This document shows, piece after piece, positions 8,145-15,545 of a stretch of 64,000 bases of DNA (position 1 is the stretch's first letter; every line of letters starts with the position of its first letter). The notes beneath the pieces were generated by a model. That model saw nothing but the letters and a program-made list of their open reading frames with translations, was not told the origin of the DNA and did not search any database. Location of the stretch: contig CAVYXC010000003.1 in NCBI GenBank assembly GCA_963772515.1, positions 248,001-312,000 of the forward strand. The letters are read 5' to 3'. The stretch comes from JAFAHD01 sp963772515. Lineage in GTDB: Bacteria; Vulcanimicrobiota; Vulcanimicrobiia; Eremiobacterales; Eremiobacteraceae. Made by a program: the position numbers and the translations under genes.

Positions 8145-9716
8145 GTGAGCGTGGCAAAGACCGGCAGCGAATTGCGTCGCGCTGTGACGCCGTGGGGTTC
8201 ATACGCGTGGGGCTATGCCGACGTCGGCGCCGACATCTATGTCGCGCTCGGCGCGGTCGTGGGCATCGCGGCGGGCGCGGCCAATATCGCGTTCGGATTC
8301 GCCGGCCTCGTCTACGTGTGCATCGGCCTGGCGTACACGGAGTTGGCTGCCGCTTACCCGATCGCCGGCGGCGGACAGTTCTTCGTCACCCGTGCGCTCG
8401 GCGATTTCATGGGTTTCGTGGCCGGTTGGGCGGTGCTGCTCGATTTCACCATCGACATTAGCCTCTTCGCCTGGTTCACCGTCGGCTACGTGAGCTCACC
8501 GCGTCTTATCCCCTGGCTTGCGGCGCCTGGCCACCATCCCTATTACTTCGTGTGCGTGCTGGCGGTCGCGGGTTTCCTGACCTGGATCAACGTGGTCGGC
8601 GTGAAACAGTCATCGCGCATCAACGAAGTCGTCGCTGCGGTCGACGTGTGCACGGAGACCTTCATCTTGGCCTGCGGCTTCTTGTTCGCGTGGCATCCGG
8701 ATCTGCTCGTGCACACGATGCAGCAGCATTGGCCGGCAACGAACGACTTGCTCAAGGGCGTCTCGTTCGCGATCGTGTCCTTCGTGGGCCTGGAGAGCAT
8801 TTCGCAGGCGGCAGAAGAGACCCAGCGTCCCTCGGCAGTCATGCCGCGCACGTCGGTCGCGCTCATCCTGACGATTCTGATCTTCGCGCTGGCCTATTCG
8901 AACCTGGTGCTCGGCATGCATGGGCCGGTGGATGCGAACGGACACGAGACCCCGCTCTACGCGTTTCTCGGCAATAGCCAGAACAACGACAAAGCGATTG
9001 CGCTGCTGGCGGGGATGCTGCCCTATGTGGGCGGCGCGCTTGCCTACATCGTGCCCGCTATCGGCGCGTTCTTGCTCATGATCTCGAGCAACTCAGGTGT
9101 TTTCGGCGCTTCGCGCATCGCCTACTCGATGGGCAAGTATCAGTTACTGCCGTCGCTGTTCCAGCAGATCAATCGCAAGACGAAGACCCCGGTCGTCACC
9201 ATTCTGATCTTCGCGGGCGTCGCGTTGGTCGAACTGGTCGCCGCATACCGGCAAGGTGACGACGCGATCAACTTCTTATTGGATCTGTATGCCTTCGGTG
9301 CGGCGCTTTCGTACACGCTGGTCTTCGTCGCGCTCATCACGTTGCGCTTCACCGATCCGTGCTCGCCGAGGCGGTTCAAGATGCCGCTCAACTTCCCGGT
9401 GACGGTTGCGGGCAGAACCGCCCCCGTGTCGCTGCTCTCGCTGCTCGGTCTGGCCGGCATTTTCGCCATCCTGGTGTTCACGCTGCTCACGCACCCCATC
9501 GGCCGGATCGCTGGGCCAACGTGGGTGCTGCTCGGCGTCGCCTTCTATGCGATCTATCGCACGCGCTCGAAGCGTCCGGTCTTCGGCAGCATGCCTCGGG
9601 ATTGGGTCAAACAGCACGAGGATACATTGGCCAATGCGGGCGAGCTTGAGATGCTCGACGAGTATCGCGCGTGCATCGCAGCTGAGAACCCGTCCTCAAG
9701 CGCACCGGCCAAGTGA
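8145..9716 (+). CDS. APC-superfamily amino acid permease
   Basis: 523 residues from a GTG with ribosome site GGGAG. About 12 hydrophobic segments cover residues 25-490. The first, GAVVGIAAGAANIAFGFAG, carries the Gly-rich unwound helix typical of APC transporters, and FVGLESISQAAEETQRPS is the conserved segment after TM6 found in APC amino-acid/polyamine permeases. The protein should import or exchange amino acids across the cytoplasmic membrane using an ion gradient; the substrate is not predictable. It is transcribed alone and is followed by a hairpin shared with the convergent gene. Confidence 0.88.
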   Translation: MSVAKTGSELRRAVTPWGSYAWGYADVGADIYVALGAVVGIAAGAANIAFGFAGLVYVCIGLAYTELAAAYPIAGGGQFFVTRALGDFMGFVAGWAVLLDFTIDISLFAWFTVGYVSSPRLIPWLAAPGHHPYYFVCVLAVAGFLTWINVVGVKQSSRINEVVAAVDVCTETFILACGFLFAWHPDLLVHTMQQHWPATNDLLKGVSFAIVSFVGLESISQAAEETQRPSAVMPRTSVALILTILIFALAYSNLVLGMHGPVDANGHETPLYAFLGNSQNNDKAIALLAGMLPYVGGALAYIVPAIGAFLLMISSNSGVFGASRIAYSMGKYQLLPSLFQQINRKTKTPVVTILIFAGVALVELVAAYRQGDDAINFLLDLYAFGAALSYTLVFVALITLRFTDPCSPRRFKMPLNFPVTVAGRTAPVSLLSLLGLAGIFAILVFTLLTHPIGRIAGPTWVLLGVAFYAIYRTRSKRPVFGSMPRDWVKQHEDTLANAGELEMLDEYRACIAAENPSSSAPAK

Positions 9717-9720
9717 AGAA

Positions 9721-9748
9721 GAAGAGGGCGGCCGTAGCCGTCCTCTTC
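9721..9748. terminator. Hairpin between convergent genes (probable bidirectional terminator)
   Basis: An 11-bp stem (GAAGAGGGCGG with CCGTCCTCTTC, one G-U pair) and loop CCGTAG sit just after the permease stop, ahead of the convergent gene ending at 9770. The T-run is weak on both strands, so termination is inferred from position and stem strength. Confidence 0.5.
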
Positions 9749-9769
9749 GGGTAGGTTCACGCCCTCGCT

Positions 9770-10414
9770 CTAGTGGACCGGCGCGAGTTTGACGCTGGTC
9801 ATGCCGAGCGCTTGCGCGACATCGTAGAACGCCTGGTTCGAGATCTCGTGATACTGGAGGTCGGCTTTCTTGCCCAGGCTCGGGTTTGCGTCGATGTCGT
9901 TCATCACCTGGACGTGGATCTTATGCGAGACCGCTTTGTCCAGCAGCAACTCGATCTGGAAGTACCCTTGGCTGTCCGTGCCGGCCTTGACGAGTGCTTC
10001 GGCCAGCGCGCTGCCTTCGAGTGGCGCTGGGGCTGGCAGCTTGATGCCGGCTGCGGTTGCGATCTTGAGCGAGTCGTCGACGGCGAAGTCGAACGTCTTG
10101 AGCCACAGGTTGACCGCGTCGGCGCCGTACTGCTTGGACAGCTTGGCCACTTCCGCGTCGACCGTCGGTTTGCCGACCATGCTGACGAGCGCGGCGGCGG
10201 TGGAGTAGTTGGCTGCGCCGCCACCGGCTTTGACGAGCGCGGCGGTGACGTCGAGCGCGGGAGGCCCGTTGTACACGGGGCCGCCGAAGCGACCGTGCAT
10301 CTCGCCGTTGACCGTGGTGTCTTGGCCCGTGTCCGTGCCGGCCGCGAGGGCGGCCGAGCCGGCGCCGAGGATCGCGACCGCTCCGAGGGCCGCGACAAAT
10401 CTGGAAATGATCAT
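9770..10414 (-). CDS. Secreted hypothetical protein
   Basis: 214 residues from the ATG at 10414, which follows a good AAGGAG site; the longer ORF start is rejected. A signal peptide (IISRFVAALGAVAILGAGSAALA) is followed by a mostly helical protein with no cysteine. Sequences such as LDVTAALVKAGGGAANYSTAAALVSMVG and KLSKQYGADAVNLWLKTFDFAVDDSLKIA look like repeated helical units. No family recognised. It is convergent with the permease gene. Confidence 0.65.
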   Translation of the reverse strand: MIISRFVAALGAVAILGAGSAALAAGTDTGQDTTVNGEMHGRFGGPVYNGPPALDVTAALVKAGGGAANYSTAAALVSMVGKPTVDAEVAKLSKQYGADAVNLWLKTFDFAVDDSLKIATAAGIKLPAPAPLEGSALAEALVKAGTDSQGYFQIELLLDKAVSHKIHVQVMNDIDANPSLGKKADLQYHEISNQAFYDVAQALGMTSVKLAPVH

Positions 10415-10608
10415 GCCCTTTGTGCTCCTTGCAGGGTGTGAGGGGGGTTGCAGTTTGTTAACGTGGCGCGACACGGTTCGGATGAAGCGTTTTGGGCGTT
10501 TTGGACCCTCGCGCGCGCCCCGGGGACCCGGGCTGGAGCCAAGGGGCCGGGGCGCGTCCGGCGAATCGTCATCTCAGGTTCAATCACTCCTCGCCTCGTG
10601 GAGGTCTT

Positions 10609-11331
10609 ATGGTGCGCAGATTCATAACGCCGGCACTTTCGCTTTTTGCGGGTCTCGCGCTCTTCGCTTGCTCGTCGACAGGCAGCACGACCCTACCCGC
10701 CGCGCCCACGATCCCGGCGCCCGTGGTCGGAAGCAGTTCGACGGTCTCACCCCTTCAAGGCGTAGCGTACCAGTGGGATATCAGTACGTTACAGTCGCAG
10801 CGCATAGGACCACCGGGCAGCACCTATACGGAGCTGGTGGTTAGCGCAGCGTTCGTGAACGCGGGCATGCCGGATACTACCGCCTTCCCGAATCTGCCGC
10901 CGCCCGGCTCGACTTGCACCCTCACCACGCAATTGTGCGGTCAGATCGAGATCGACACTGACAACAACCCGGCCACCGGCGTAACCGTCAATTATTGTGG
11001 AGCGAACGGAACTTGGCCGGGAGTCGACTACACGGTCGATATCGGCACGATCAGCCCGATGAACGCCGACGGCACCGCGGAGATCTTCTCGAACGCGACT
11101 GGGTTCGAAGCAACTCCAGTTGGCGAGGCGACGCTCAGCAGCGGAGCCGGCGGCAGCGTGGTGAACGTCTTCATCCCGATCGCGCTGATCGGCGGAGCGT
11201 CTGGCGGACCGTTTAACGTCGGATCAGCCTTCGGCAACTCGGGCGGACCAACGGTCTGTGCCGCAAGCAACGGCTACATCCCCGACGTACCTCACCCCGG
11301 CCCGCCATCGACGAGTTGGAAGCACCACTAA
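10609..11331 (+). CDS. Putative lipoprotein, paralogue of the next gene
   Basis: 240 residues from the ATG at 10609, preceded by GTGGAGGTCTT. The export signal ends in the lipobox LFACSS (Cys at about residue 20), then a Thr/Pro/Ala linker. The mature domain shares blocks with the protein at 11504: WDIS..., SRIGPPG-TYTE, CGQ-IDTD-N-ATGV, DVG, IFSNA, VNVF-PI-LIGG, GPFNVG. These look like a single beta-rich extracellular domain with Asp/Asn-rich loops (IDTDNNPATG) that could bind calcium. No named family is recognised. It has its own terminator, so it is expressed as a single gene. Confidence 0.7.
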   Translation: MVRRFITPALSLFAGLALFACSSTGSTTLPAAPTIPAPVVGSSSTVSPLQGVAYQWDISTLQSQRIGPPGSTYTELVVSAAFVNAGMPDTTAFPNLPPPGSTCTLTTQLCGQIEIDTDNNPATGVTVNYCGANGTWPGVDYTVDIGTISPMNADGTAEIFSNATGFEATPVGEATLSSGAGGSVVNVFIPIALIGGASGGPFNVGSAFGNSGGPTVCAASNGYIPDVPHPGPPSTSWKHH

Positions 11332-11357
11332 GGGAGAGGCAGAGGTCAAATAGACAA

Positions 11358-11393
11358 GGGTCGCGGCAAAATGCCGCGACCCTTTTTCTTTTC
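11358..11393 (+). terminator. Strong Rho-independent terminator
   Basis: A perfect 11-bp stem (GGGTCGCGGCA with TGCCGCGACCC, loop AAA) is followed by TTTTTCTTTT. It ends the first lipoprotein gene. A variant of the same stem follows the second copy. Confidence 0.9.
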
Positions 11394-11503
11394 GATGAGC
11401 GGCACCACGCCACGGCCTGTGTGAAGCCCCCAGGGGGACCGCCCCGCGTGGCGAACCCACCTTTAGTTGCAATCGTCACTCCTCATCTTGTGGAGGTCTT
11501 AGC

Positions 11504-12271
11504 GTGCGCAGATTTATATCGCCGACACTCTGGCTTGTTATTGCAGGTGTCGTGCTCGTTGCTTGCTCGTCGACCGGCAACACGACCTTACCGGCCGCCC
11601 CCAACGCGATTCCGACGCCGGTGATCGCCCAGTTCACCGTCGCGACTGGCGATGCGGGTGACGGCGGGCCTGTTAACACCGGGGGCTACACTTGGGACAT
11701 CAGCGCCATTGCGGCGAGCCGCATCGGCCCCCCGGGGGGCACGTACACGGAAATCGTCATTAGCACTGCATTTGAGAACCCCGATGGCGTACCCGATGGC
11801 AACGCGGGCCCAAGCCTGCCACCAGCGGGTGGTACAGATTGCGTCATCAGCGCATCAAACGCGGTGCTCTGCGGCCAGCTGTACATCGATACTGACGGCA
11901 ATGCGGCAACGGGCGTCAACATAGGGATTTGCGGTGTCAACGGTTCTTATCCCGGAACCGATTATATCGTTGATGTGGGCGCAAATGCGCCACTCAACGG
12001 TACCGGCCAAGCGCCGATTTTTTCGAACGCCGGTGGCATTTTTGAGGGCATGCAGGTCGGATACGCAAACGTAACTGTCACCCAAGGCGGCAGTGCCGTG
12101 AACGTGTTCGTCCCGATCTCGCTCATCGGTGGCAGCGCAAACGGTCCCTTCAACGTCGGCGTGTCGTGGGGCACCGCGGGGTTTGCAAACGACTGCGCCG
12201 CCGACACGTTCATCCCCGACTTCCTGGGAGGGAATGGACCCGCAACGCGATCCTTTAGCCACCCATACTAA
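11504..12271 (+). CDS. Putative lipoprotein, tandem paralogue of the preceding gene
   Basis: 255 residues from a GTG with the same leader pattern as the preceding copy (CACTCCTC, nine bases, then GGAGGTCTTA). The signal ends in LVACSSTGNTTLPAAPN, nearly identical to the other copy (LFACSSTGSTTLPAAPT). The mature domains align along their length, with shared blocks SRIGPPG, CGQLYIDTDGNAATGV, GSYPGTDYIVDVG and VNVFVPISLIGGSANGPFNVG; this copy has several extra residues. Tandem duplication is therefore direct from sequence. Function unknown. Likely a surface-anchored beta domain. Confidence 0.7.
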   Translation: MRRFISPTLWLVIAGVVLVACSSTGNTTLPAAPNAIPTPVIAQFTVATGDAGDGGPVNTGGYTWDISAIAASRIGPPGGTYTEIVISTAFENPDGVPDGNAGPSLPPAGGTDCVISASNAVLCGQLYIDTDGNAATGVNIGICGVNGSYPGTDYIVDVGANAPLNGTGQAPIFSNAGGIFEGMQVGYANVTVTQGGSAVNVFVPISLIGGSANGPFNVGVSWGTAGFANDCAADTFIPDFLGGNGPATRSFSHPY

Positions 12272-12288
12272 CGACGGTCCTGAACACA

Positions 12289-12322
12289 AGGGTCGCGGTA
12301 CGCCGGGGCCCTTTCTTTTTTT
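12289..12322 (+). terminator. Rho-independent terminator
   Basis: An imperfect 10-bp stem (AGGGTCGCGG with CCGGGGCCCT, one mismatch and one G-U) is followed by a T-rich tract. It is a decayed relative of the terminator at 11358, consistent with duplication of the whole gene unit. Confidence 0.7.
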
Positions 12323-12375
12323 CGTGACGCCGTGCCCGGAGGGCGGGCGCGGGTCGGCAAGAAAGACGCGATCGC

Positions 12376-13097
12376 ATGCCCCCTCCGCGGTTTTCGGTCG
12401 TCATACCGGCGCGCAATGAAGAGCGCTGGCTTGGTGCCTGCCTACAGTCTATTCGCGCCGCCGCGGCAGCGTATCCAGACCTCGTAGAGACGATCGTGGT
12501 CCTCAACCGCTGCACGGATCAAACCGAGACCATCGCTCACAGCCTGGGAGCCCGCACGGTGGAGATCGCCGGCAAGAACCTTTCGAAGGTGCGCAATGCA
12601 GGCGCGCGAGCAGCGACGGGCGATATTGTGGTCACCATCGACGCGGACTCGGTGATGCCGCCCAACACGCTGATGGAAATCGAGCGGTTGCTGGCCACTC
12701 ACAACTACATCGGGGCGGCACTATGGTGCGCATGGAGCGCATGTCCCTCGGAATCGCGCTGAGCTACGTGCCGCTCGTCACGCTGCTCTTTTTGCGCCAC
12801 GGCATCTCCGGCGGCCTATTCTGGATCCGCCGTGCCGATTTCGAGTCGATGGGCGGCTTTGATGAGACGCTCGTGTCCGCCGAAGATCTCGATTTCGCGC
12901 TGCGCATGAAAGCGTTGGGGCGCGCGCGCGGCAAACGCTTCGGAACGTTGTGGCGTGCGCCGATCACGACGTCGTGCCGCAAGTTCGATCATTTCGGCGA
13001 CTGGTATCTGCTGCGCAATGCGCCCCGCCTTGCGTCGATGCTAGGCGGGCGCAACGAGAGCGAAGCAGATCATTTCTTCTACGACTTCCCGCGTTGA
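12376..13097 (+). CDS. Family 2 glycosyltransferase, frameshifted in this sequence
   Basis: Two overlapping frames make one GT2 enzyme of about 240 residues. The first (12376 on) has FSVVIPARNEERWLGACL and ends its conserved part at VTIDADSVMPPNTL; DAD is the metal/nucleotide-binding motif. The second frame (to 13097) continues with MVRMERMSLGIALSY, GGLFWIRRADFESMGGF and the acidic SAEDLDFALRM motif. The frames join near 12712-12722, where adding one G to a GGGG run would restore a continuous protein. This is either a sequencing error or a recent inactivating deletion. The enzyme would transfer a sugar from a nucleotide donor; the acceptor is unknown. Confidence 0.8.
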
Positions 13098-13111
13098 GCA
13101 AAGGAGTACCC

Positions 13112-13612
13112 ATGCGTGTTGTCTTGAGCAGACTCGTACTCGGCTTCATACTCGCGACATTCGCCGTCGGCGCTGTGGTCGGCCCGGTCGCCGCAGCCAG
13201 TGCGAAGGAGCTCCCAACCGACCGTTGCGCACTGCTCCCCACGAGCGAACTGCGAAAGGTCCTCGGCGGGTCGTTTGCCGCACCGGCCAGCAGCGTTGCC
13301 CCGCCGGCCTTTGCGGGCTTACCGCCCGGTACGCACTGCGACTACAGCGGCGCAAGCGGCGGCGGTGACGTGGTCCTCATCGTCTACGTGGACCCGACCG
13401 CGGCGACTGCCAAGGATACCTTTCAAAAGCTCATGCCCTACTATTCCGTGACATCATCGCCCCCGCACCTCGGCGACATAGCGTACATCGACCGCGACAA
13501 TGCGATCCACGTGCTCGATGGCAAAGTTCGTTTCTACATCAGCGTGACGCCGACGCCGACGGGAAGCAAGCCGCTGGTCGATCTGGCCACGTTTGTGGCA
13601 AAGGAGCTTTGA
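13112..13612 (+). CDS. Secreted hypothetical protein (DUF3558-like)
   Basis: 166 residues from the ATG at 13112 after an AAAGGAG site. A signal peptide runs to about residue 30 (VVGPVAAASA). The mature part starts with DRCALLPTSELRKVLGG and contains a second cysteine in GTHCDYSG. The 'C-x-L-L ... E-x-x-x-x-L-G ... C-x-Y' layout recalls the actinobacterial DUF3558 and related lipoprotein domains, with the two cysteines likely to form a disulfide. Function unknown. Its stop overlaps the TTG start of the next gene. Confidence 0.6.
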   Translation: MRVVLSRLVLGFILATFAVGAVVGPVAAASAKELPTDRCALLPTSELRKVLGGSFAAPASSVAPPAFAGLPPGTHCDYSGASGGGDVVLIVYVDPTAATAKDTFQKLMPYYSVTSSPPHLGDIAYIDRDNAIHVLDGKVRFYISVTPTPTGSKPLVDLATFVAKEL

Positions 13613-14325
13613 GCCCGGCTCAGTATACCCCGCTGACCGCAGCTGAGAGCATCGCGCCGGACGTAGAGCAGCGCGTCTACTTCCGGCAGGTGTTCGCGTG
13701 GATGGCTGCGGGGCTTGCGCTGACCGGCGTGATCGCGTACGCGATCGGGATGAATGCCGCGCTCGTCGATTCGCTTTTCGCGGGGCAGGGGCGTTTCACG
13801 CTTATGCTGTGCGTGCTCATCGAGTTCGCGCTCGTATACGCGCTTGTCGGTCTGGTCCAGCACATGAACCTCGTCGAAGCGGCCATCATCTTCCTCGTCT
13901 ACTGCGCGATCAACGGCGTCATCTTCTCGGCGATTTTCGCGGTCTTCACCACGGCCTCGATTTTTTCGACGTTTCTGGTGGCCGCGGTCATGTTCGCGGC
14001 TCTGGCGGTATTCGGTTATACCACCGACGTCGACCTGACGAGTTGGAGAGCCTTTCTCCTGATGGCGCTGATCGGCCAGATCATCGGGTTGCTCGTCAAC
14101 TTGTACTGGTTCAGCCAGCCGGTCTATTGGCTCACGACAGCGGCCGGATTGTTCATCTTCTCCGCCTTCACCGCGTACGACGTGCAGAAGCTCAAGCAGT
14201 ACAACCTACCGGATCAGGACGTGGCGGCGACACGCAAGGCCGCGATCGTCGGCGCGTTAGCCCTCTACCTCGACTTCGTCAATCTCTTCCTGTATCTGCT
14301 GCGTCTGCTCGGACGCCGCAGGTGA
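13609..14325 (+). CDS. Bax inhibitor-1 / YccA family membrane protein
   Basis: 238 residues from a TTG that overlaps the preceding stop. Seven hydrophobic segments cover residues 25-235. The family signatures are visible: an N-terminal QRVYFRQVFAWMAAGLALTG and, late in the protein, FIFSAFTAYDVQKLKQ, then YLDFVNLFLYLLRLLG at the C-terminus. These match bacterial YbhL/YccA/BsYetJ proteins, where acidic residues in the last helices form a pH-dependent calcium leak path. The physiological role in bacteria is poorly defined. Confidence 0.9.
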   Translation: MSPAQYTPLTAAESIAPDVEQRVYFRQVFAWMAAGLALTGVIAYAIGMNAALVDSLFAGQGRFTLMLCVLIEFALVYALVGLVQHMNLVEAAIIFLVYCAINGVIFSAIFAVFTTASIFSTFLVAAVMFAALAVFGYTTDVDLTSWRAFLLMALIGQIIGLLVNLYWFSQPVYWLTTAAGLFIFSAFTAYDVQKLKQYNLPDQDVAATRKAAIVGALALYLDFVNLFLYLLRLLGRRR

Positions 14326-14348
14326 GACGAGTGGACCGCTCTATGGAG

Positions 14349-14398
14349 TGGAGGATAGCGGGCTCGAACCGCTGACCTCATGCTTGCAGAGCACGCGC
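14349..14398 (-). pseudogene. Truncated tRNA-Ala(TGC): 3' half only
   Basis: These 50 bp match the 3' half of the intact tRNA-Ala(TGC) gene (15425-15474), from the discriminator base through the T-arm, variable loop and anticodon arm, with one mismatch (14389). The mismatch changes the universal U33. The D-arm and 5' acceptor strand are absent and the sequence runs straight into the end of the nitronate monooxygenase gene. It cannot make a tRNA. It has the form of an attachment-site copy left by integration into, or duplication at, a tRNA 3' end. Confidence 0.85.
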
Positions 14399-14403
14399 GA
14401 GCC

Positions 14404-15384
14404 CTAACTGCGCTCGATTTCCCGGCAACGCTCGGCGACCACGTGCTCGGCTTCGCCTGTGACGGCACGGACGATGTCGCCGGCAGATCGGACGGTTGTG
14501 ACTAATCCGACGCCCTGGCCCGCCCAAACCGGCCGGATTGCAACATCGTCAGTGGCGACGGCCGCATCCAATTCGTCGGTGGCTTCTTTCGCGCTACGCT
14601 CCAGCTCGCGCTCGCGACCATGCCATCGATCGGTAAACGCATTGCGCGCCGCTCGGCCCGCGATATGCTCTGGCCACGGAATACCGCGAGCGATGTCAAA
14701 TACGCGCGTGAGGATCGTTTCGTCCGAAGACATGTCCAAAATGCGGCGTTTCTGGTTTACCGAGTAAAGGCTTTCGAGCGACGCCAGAAATGCCGTTCCC
14801 ATCCAAATCCCTTCGGCACCCAGCATCAGGGCCGCTGCGAACGCCCGTCCATCTGCGATCGCTCCCGCCGCGATAACTGGTAGGGGTGACACCTTGCTTG
14901 CGACCTGGGGCACGAGTGTCATGAGCGACATCGAGCCGGTATGACCGCCGGCCTCAATGCCTTGAGCGACAATCGCATCGACGCGCGCTTGCGCGGCCTG
15001 AATCGCACCCTCGACGGTTTGCACTTGGCAGATGACATTCGCGCCAGCCGCTTTCGCTGCCGACACGTACGACGTCGGATCGGCGAACGAATGCACGATG
15101 ACAGGGACGCGTTCTTCGAGCGCGATTTGGTACAATTCGGGGACGAGCGGCAAACGTTGCGTCAGAAAGCCGACACCAAAGGGACGGGCCGTCCGTTCGC
15201 GGACCGTTCGAATCTGTGTCCGCAACCAATCTGCATCGCCGCTCATCGCACCGATCAGCCCCAAGCCACCGGCTTCCGAAACGGCCGCGGCGAGCTTACC
15301 CCCGGCAGCTCCCGCCATTGGCGCGTTCATGATCGGCGTTTCGATGCCGAACAGTTCGCACAGTCGTGTGTGAAGGAAGCTCAT
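14404..15384 (-). CDS. Nitronate monooxygenase (2-nitropropane dioxygenase family)
   Basis: 326 residues, usual length for the family. A TIM-barrel flavoprotein: N-terminal ETPIMNAPMAGAAGGKLAAA, the GGLGLIG turn, the FMN-phosphate segment QGIEAGGHTG, then VIAAGAIADGRAFAAALMLGAEGIWMGTAFL. This is the NMO/FabK-like fold, with the conserved His in GGHTG. The enzyme would oxidise alkyl nitronates (such as propionate-3-nitronate, a toxin) with FMN and oxygen. It is alone between a truncated and an intact tRNA-Ala; its stop lies 5 bp from the tRNA fragment. Confidence 0.9.
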   Translation of the reverse strand: MSFLHTRLCELFGIETPIMNAPMAGAAGGKLAAAVSEAGGLGLIGAMSGDADWLRTQIRTVRERTARPFGVGFLTQRLPLVPELYQIALEERVPVIVHSFADPTSYVSAAKAAGANVICQVQTVEGAIQAAQARVDAIVAQGIEAGGHTGSMSLMTLVPQVASKVSPLPVIAAGAIADGRAFAAALMLGAEGIWMGTAFLASLESLYSVNQKRRILDMSSDETILTRVFDIARGIPWPEHIAGRAARNAFTDRWHGRERELERSAKEATDELDAAVATDDVAIRPVWAGQGVGLVTTVRSAGDIVRAVTGEAEHVVAERCREIERS

Positions 15385-15424
15385 TTTTCAACAGACTCAA
15401 CGATCTTCCAGTAACGAAAACGTT

Positions 15425-15497
15425 TGGAGGATAGCGGGCTCGAACCGCTGACCTCATGCTTGCAAAGCACGCGCTCTACCAACTGAGCTAATCCCCC
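15425..15497 (-). tRNA. tRNA-Ala (anticodon TGC)
   Basis: The minus strand folds into a full cloverleaf: acceptor GGGGGAT with ATCCTCC, D-arm TAGCTCAGTTGGTAGAGC, anticodon stem CGTGC/GCATG around loop TTTGCAA (TGC), T-arm GGTTCGAGCC, discriminator A. CCA is not encoded. Its 3' half is repeated at 14349-14398. Confidence 0.95.
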
Positions 15498-15545
15498 GTG
15501 GCTTCGAGTCGCAGAATTTGCGGGATCCTTGCAGTTCCCCCGCCA

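Larger units (their letters stand above)
14349..15474. mobile_element. Candidate tRNA-Ala-bounded insertion carrying one gene
   Basis: A 50-bp direct repeat of tRNA-Ala 3' sequence bounds a segment of about 1.08 kb whose only gene is the nitronate monooxygenase. Repeats of a tRNA 3' half at both ends are the classical scar of tyrosine-integrase insertion. No integrase or other mobility gene is present, so this would be a remnant or a passively duplicated unit. Confidence is moderate because a simple tandem duplication followed by decay could give the same pattern. Confidence 0.4.
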
